From positions 162,248 through 226,247 of the forward strand of contig NZ_JAXIVS010000016.1 in NCBI RefSeq assembly GCF_034259325.1: a stretch of DNA of 64,000 nucleotides, in the 5' to 3' direction. Numbering within the stretch: position 1 is the stretch's first letter; the number at the start of each line of letters is the position of its first letter. Source of the stretch: Hyalangium ruber. Its GTDB lineage: Bacteria; Myxococcota; Myxococcia; Myxococcales; Myxococcaceae. The notes beneath the pieces are model-generated. The model did no database searches, was not told the origin of the DNA, and saw only the letters and a list, made by a program, of their open reading frames with translations. The translations under genes were made by a program, and so were the position numbers. Below, one piece after another: positions 61,410 to 64,000 of this stretch.

Positions 61410-62453
61410 ATGGACAACACCATGCGAACCAAGGCCCACCGTCCCCCCCTCCACGTCGGCTCCACCGGTAACCGCGTTCAGAAGGTGGAAGAGCGCCTGA
61501 AGTCGCTCGGCTACCTCAAGGGTGCCGCCGACAACCGCTTCGACGCCAGCACCGCCAAAGCGGTGGTCGACTACAAGCGCGACCACGGCTGGGAGGAGAA
61601 GCCACAGGGGGTCGTCGGAGAGCGGATGGCCCGCTCGCTGAAGCGCGCTGCCACCACCACCACCACCAGCACCGCCACCACCACCCAGGCCAGCCAGACC
61701 AGCGGCAGCGGCGGCAAGAACAGAACCCCGTCGACGCTCAAGGGCGCGACCTACAACGTCGAGCGCGACCGCAACCCCCAGGAGGTGCAGAAGAAGCTGG
61801 GCAACTTCGCCAAGAGCCACGACCTCGACTTCATCCAGCTCCAGGAGATCAACGGCTACCACAAGGCCCTGGAGAAGATTCCCGGCTACCACCTGGTGAC
61901 CTTCCCCAAGTCCAAGGACCACGGCGAGTCGGGCATCCTCGTCAAGGATGACCTGCTCACCAAGCACGCCCAGTACATCCAGGGCGAGGGCGGCTGGACC
62001 ACCGTGCGCGGCGGCCACGCCCCTCCGCGGGCGGCCACGGCGGTCCAGGTCGCGGGCTGGCTGAAGGTGGTCTCGGTCCACCAGCCCCCCTCGGTCGACT
62101 GGAAGAACGGGCAACCCGTCGGGCCGGAGAACCGGGTGGATACCTACAAGTCGCTCTCCGAGAAGCTGCTCGCCTTCGCGAAGCGGCAGCTCAAGAACAA
62201 CCCCGACCAGGCCCTGCTCATCGGCGGCGACTGGAACGAGCCGGAGTCGACCCGGGGGAAGTGGTCGCCCCACTGGCTCGCCCAGCAGGCGGGCATGAAC
62301 ACCCACGGCGGCGTGAAGACCCACGGCAACGGCCGCATCGACTACGAGATGTCCACGGGCTGCCGGGTCTCGAACGTCAAGGCCGGCCCGACCCTCGGCT
62401 CGGATCACAACATCGTCACCTTCACCGTGAGCCGTCCGAAGGGCAATCGCTGA
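61410..62453 (+). CDS. Endonuclease/exonuclease/phosphatase-fold protein with PG-binding-like N-terminus
   Basis: 347 residues. Residues 12-75 match a peptidoglycan_binding_1-like fold (HVGSTGNRVQKVEERLKSLG, FDASTAKAVVDYKRDHG). A Thr/Ser linker (TTTTTSTATTTQASQTSGSG) leads into the EEP domain: ATYNVERD, FIQLQEINGY (metal Glu), LIGGDWNEPEST (Asp, Asn) and GSDHNIVTF (SDH). The catalytic set is intact. There is no signal peptide, yet the N-domain and linker suggest action outside the cell, so secretion by another route, perhaps as a nuclease toxin, is possible. Confidence 0.75.
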   Translation: MDNTMRTKAHRPPLHVGSTGNRVQKVEERLKSLGYLKGAADNRFDASTAKAVVDYKRDHGWEEKPQGVVGERMARSLKRAATTTTTSTATTTQASQTSGSGGKNRTPSTLKGATYNVERDRNPQEVQKKLGNFAKSHDLDFIQLQEINGYHKALEKIPGYHLVTFPKSKDHGESGILVKDDLLTKHAQYIQGEGGWTTVRGGHAPPRAATAVQVAGWLKVVSVHQPPSVDWKNGQPVGPENRVDTYKSLSEKLLAFAKRQLKNNPDQALLIGGDWNEPESTRGKWSPHWLAQQAGMNTHGGVKTHGNGRIDYEMSTGCRVSNVKAGPTLGSDHNIVTFTVSRPKGNR

Positions 62454-62581
62454 AGCGCGACCTGGGCTGGTTCGAGCGCTCGACCGCATGAGTGGACATG
62501 CGGCGTCACCTGCAAGGCCGAGCCGAAGAACTTATCGACCGGGTTCGCCCCATGACTGTCCGCTCGAACGAGGCTGTGCGC

Positions 62582-64000
62582 TCAGGGCACGTACGCCTCC
62601 GCCGTGGCGAGGGACTGGGTGCCATCTTCGCCGCCCACGACGAGAACCCTGCCTGAGGTCAGCAGCGTCGCGGTGTGAGCTCCACGGGACGTGGCCATGG
62701 AGGGGGTTGCGGACCAGGAAGGGGTGGTTGGGTCGTACAACTCCGCGGTGTTGTAATAGCTGCTGCCGTCGCCCCCCGCGACAAGCACCTGGCCCGAATC
62801 GAGCCGCGTGGCGGTGTGGCGGGAGCGGCCTTCGACCATGGAGCCCGCTGTGGACCAGACGTTGGTGCTTGGATCATACAACTCAGAGGAAGAGGGCTCG
62901 GTGAGCGATGTTCCCCCTGAGATGAGCACCTTCCCCGAGGAGAGCAGCGTAGCGGTGTGAAGGCTATGGCGCGTCACCATGGTGGCCACTGGAGCCCACG
63001 AATTGGTGGCCGGGTCGTACACCTCGGCGCTGCTCAAGCTCCCAGAACCATTGGCCCCCCCTGAGACGAGGACCTTGCCCGAAGAGAGCAATGTGGCCGT
63101 GTGGTTGGCGCGGGCGGTGCTCATGGTGCTGGAACTCACCCAGATGTTGGCGAGCGGCTCGAACACCTCCGCGGTGGCTACAGTGTTGTTGCCATTGTGG
63201 CCGCCGGTGACGAGGACCTGACCCGAGGCAAGCAGCGTCATGGTGTGACCGGAGCGGCCCCCGCTCATGGGGCTGACCTCATACCAGGCGTCGTTCTCCG
63301 GATCATACAACTCCGAGCTGGTAAGGGCGCCGACGCCCCCAGTGACGAACACGTAACCACCGTCGAGCAATACGGCGGCGTGAGCGAAGCGGCCCTTGGA
63401 CATGGCAGCGGCTGGAGACCAGGAGTTGGTAGCTGGGTCGTACAACTCCGCACTGCTCAGGGTGGTCGTCCCATTGCGCCCCCCTGCGATGAGCACCCGG
63501 CCCGAGTCGAGCCGCGTGGCGGTGTGGTTGGAGCGGCTCGTGGACATGGACCCTGCGGACGTCCACCCAGTGACGCTGAGTTGAGCCATGCCGCTCACGC
63601 CACCCAGGGTAGCGGTGAGGGTGACGGGCCCACCCCCAGCCACGCCGGTGCCCAGACCTGTGCTGCTCACGGTGGCAAGGTCGGTGTTGCCCGAGGTCCA
63701 CGTCGCGCTGTTCGTCACGTCGTTCGTGGTGCCATCGCTGTAGCTGCCTTGCGCGGTGAACTGCTGTGTCGAGCCCTGGCGAACCGAAGCCGTCGCGGGG
63801 GTGAGCGTGATGGAGGTGAGCACGGGCGGGGGAGCGGTGATGGTGAATTGAGCCGTGCCGCTCACGCCACCCAGGGTAGCGGTGAGGGTGACGGGCCCAC
63901 CCGCAGCCACACCGGTGGCCAGGCCCGTGCTGCTCACGGTGGCAAGGTCGGTGTTGCTCGAGGTCCACGTCGCGCTGTTCGTCACGTCGCTCGTGGTGCC
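62582..64000 (-). CDS. Big_2-like / kelch repeat protein (5' end beyond window)
   Basis: At least 473 codons, open to the right edge. At least two Big_2-like Ig domains (each about 89 residues, with TLTATLGGVSG and DVTNSATWTS blocks) are followed by kelch repeats: RSNHTATRLDSGRVLIAGG, RSGHTMTLLASGQVLVTGG, HSLHTATLLSSGKVLISGG and others, about seven blades. The C-terminus ends in the last blade with no sorting signal. It is a surface or secreted adhesin-type protein. The start codon lies outside the window. Confidence 0.85.
   Translation of the reverse strand, partial: GTTSDVTNSATWTSSNTDLATVSSTGLATGVAAGGPVTLTATLGGVSGTAQFTITAPPPVLTSITLTPATASVRQGSTQQFTAQGSYSDGTTNDVTNSATWTSGNTDLATVSSTGLGTGVAGGGPVTLTATLGGVSGMAQLSVTGWTSAGSMSTSRSNHTATRLDSGRVLIAGGRNGTTTLSSAELYDPATNSWSPAAAMSKGRFAHAAVLLDGGYVFVTGGVGALTSSELYDPENDAWYEVSPMSGGRSGHTMTLLASGQVLVTGGHNGNNTVATAEVFEPLANIWVSSSTMSTARANHTATLLSSGKVLVSGGANGSGSLSSAEVYDPATNSWAPVATMVTRHSLHTATLLSSGKVLISGGTSLTEPSSSELYDPSTNVWSTAGSMVEGRSRHTATRLDSGQVLVAGGDGSSYYNTAELYDPTTPSWSATPSMATSRGAHTATLLTSGRVLVVGGEDGTQSLATAEAYVP
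63591..64000 (-). repeat. Near-identical 267-bp tandem repeat encoding Big_2 domains
   Basis: Two copies about 267 bp apart (63591 onward and 63858 onward) differ at only a few positions over 140 bp. Both encode the Ig-like domain. The second copy runs off the right edge, so more copies are likely. High identity suggests recent expansion or gene conversion. Confidence 0.8.

Overview
The window is GC-rich DNA with the gene content of a myxobacterium of the Cystobacterineae type (Archangium/Cystobacter-like; the genus is an inference). The markers are an FHA-sigma54 activator, a MYXO-CTERM-like protein tail, HmuY/TonB iron genes, a DUF2381 plus serine/threonine kinase pair, a DUF6310/DUF5953 pair, proline-rich lipoproteins and caspase-like proteins.

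Left part (1-33430) looks chromosomal. In order: a cupin; a beta-propeller/di-haem cytochrome c lipoprotein divergent from a histidine kinase-response regulator operon; a methyltransferase; a Pro-rich propeller lipoprotein; a STAND-like ATPase with a PD-(D/E)XK tail behind a very strong hairpin; a tandem amidohydrolase whose second half has lost its metal ligands; an FHA-sigma54 regulator; a DUF3332-like lipoprotein; an ECF sigma/anti-sigma/caspase operon; an iron or haem acquisition locus (DUF6607-like protein, HmuY, zinc protease, HmuY, TonB receptor) with two Fur-box-like sites; assorted lipoproteins; a GspE-N/zinc-ribbon/TPR protein; a NeuD-type acetyltransferase; two tandem alpha/beta-fold lipoproteins; and two secreted proteins. 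It ends in debris of a PAS-kinase gene and of a kinase-type C-terminus.

Middle part (33525-51191) is a mobile island. Three direct copies of a tRNA/tmRNA 3'-end sequence (T-arm plus acceptor strand) lie at 33525, 35045 and 51167. The first two bracket a 1.5-kb cassette with a DUF6310/DUF5953 pair (probable effector plus immunity). The last two bracket about 16 kb ending in an excisionase-like gene and a complete tyrosine recombinase. An 18-bp direct repeat sits just inside both ends of the 16-kb element. The cargo is modular: (1) XRE regulator, small protein and a kinase lacking its key catalytic residues; (2) a membrane GTPase translationally coupled to a coiled-coil protein with a Lys-Pro repeat tail; (3) DUF2381 plus an active-looking kinase; (4) a lone AT-richer NACHT-like NTPase with an N-terminal Cys/His cluster. 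The modules are separated by four arrays of the same non-coding, 33-36-bp minisatellite family. The NTPase is also bracketed by 75-bp hairpin-forming direct repeats. This modular, repeat-punctuated island is the most unusual thing in the window and a candidate for undescribed defence or conflict systems.

Right part (51200-64000): a TetR/NmrA divergent pair with two identical operator copies; an integrase remnant; a deacetylase-like lipoprotein with a small partner; an AraC regulator; an alpha/beta hydrolase coupled to an isochorismatase-like protein; a PilZ protein; a family-B DNA polymerase; an endonuclease/exonuclease/phosphatase-fold protein with a peptidoglycan-binding-like N-terminus; and the 3' part of a large Ig-like/kelch protein running off the window.

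All calls rest on reading the sequence and on remembered family features; no database search was run.
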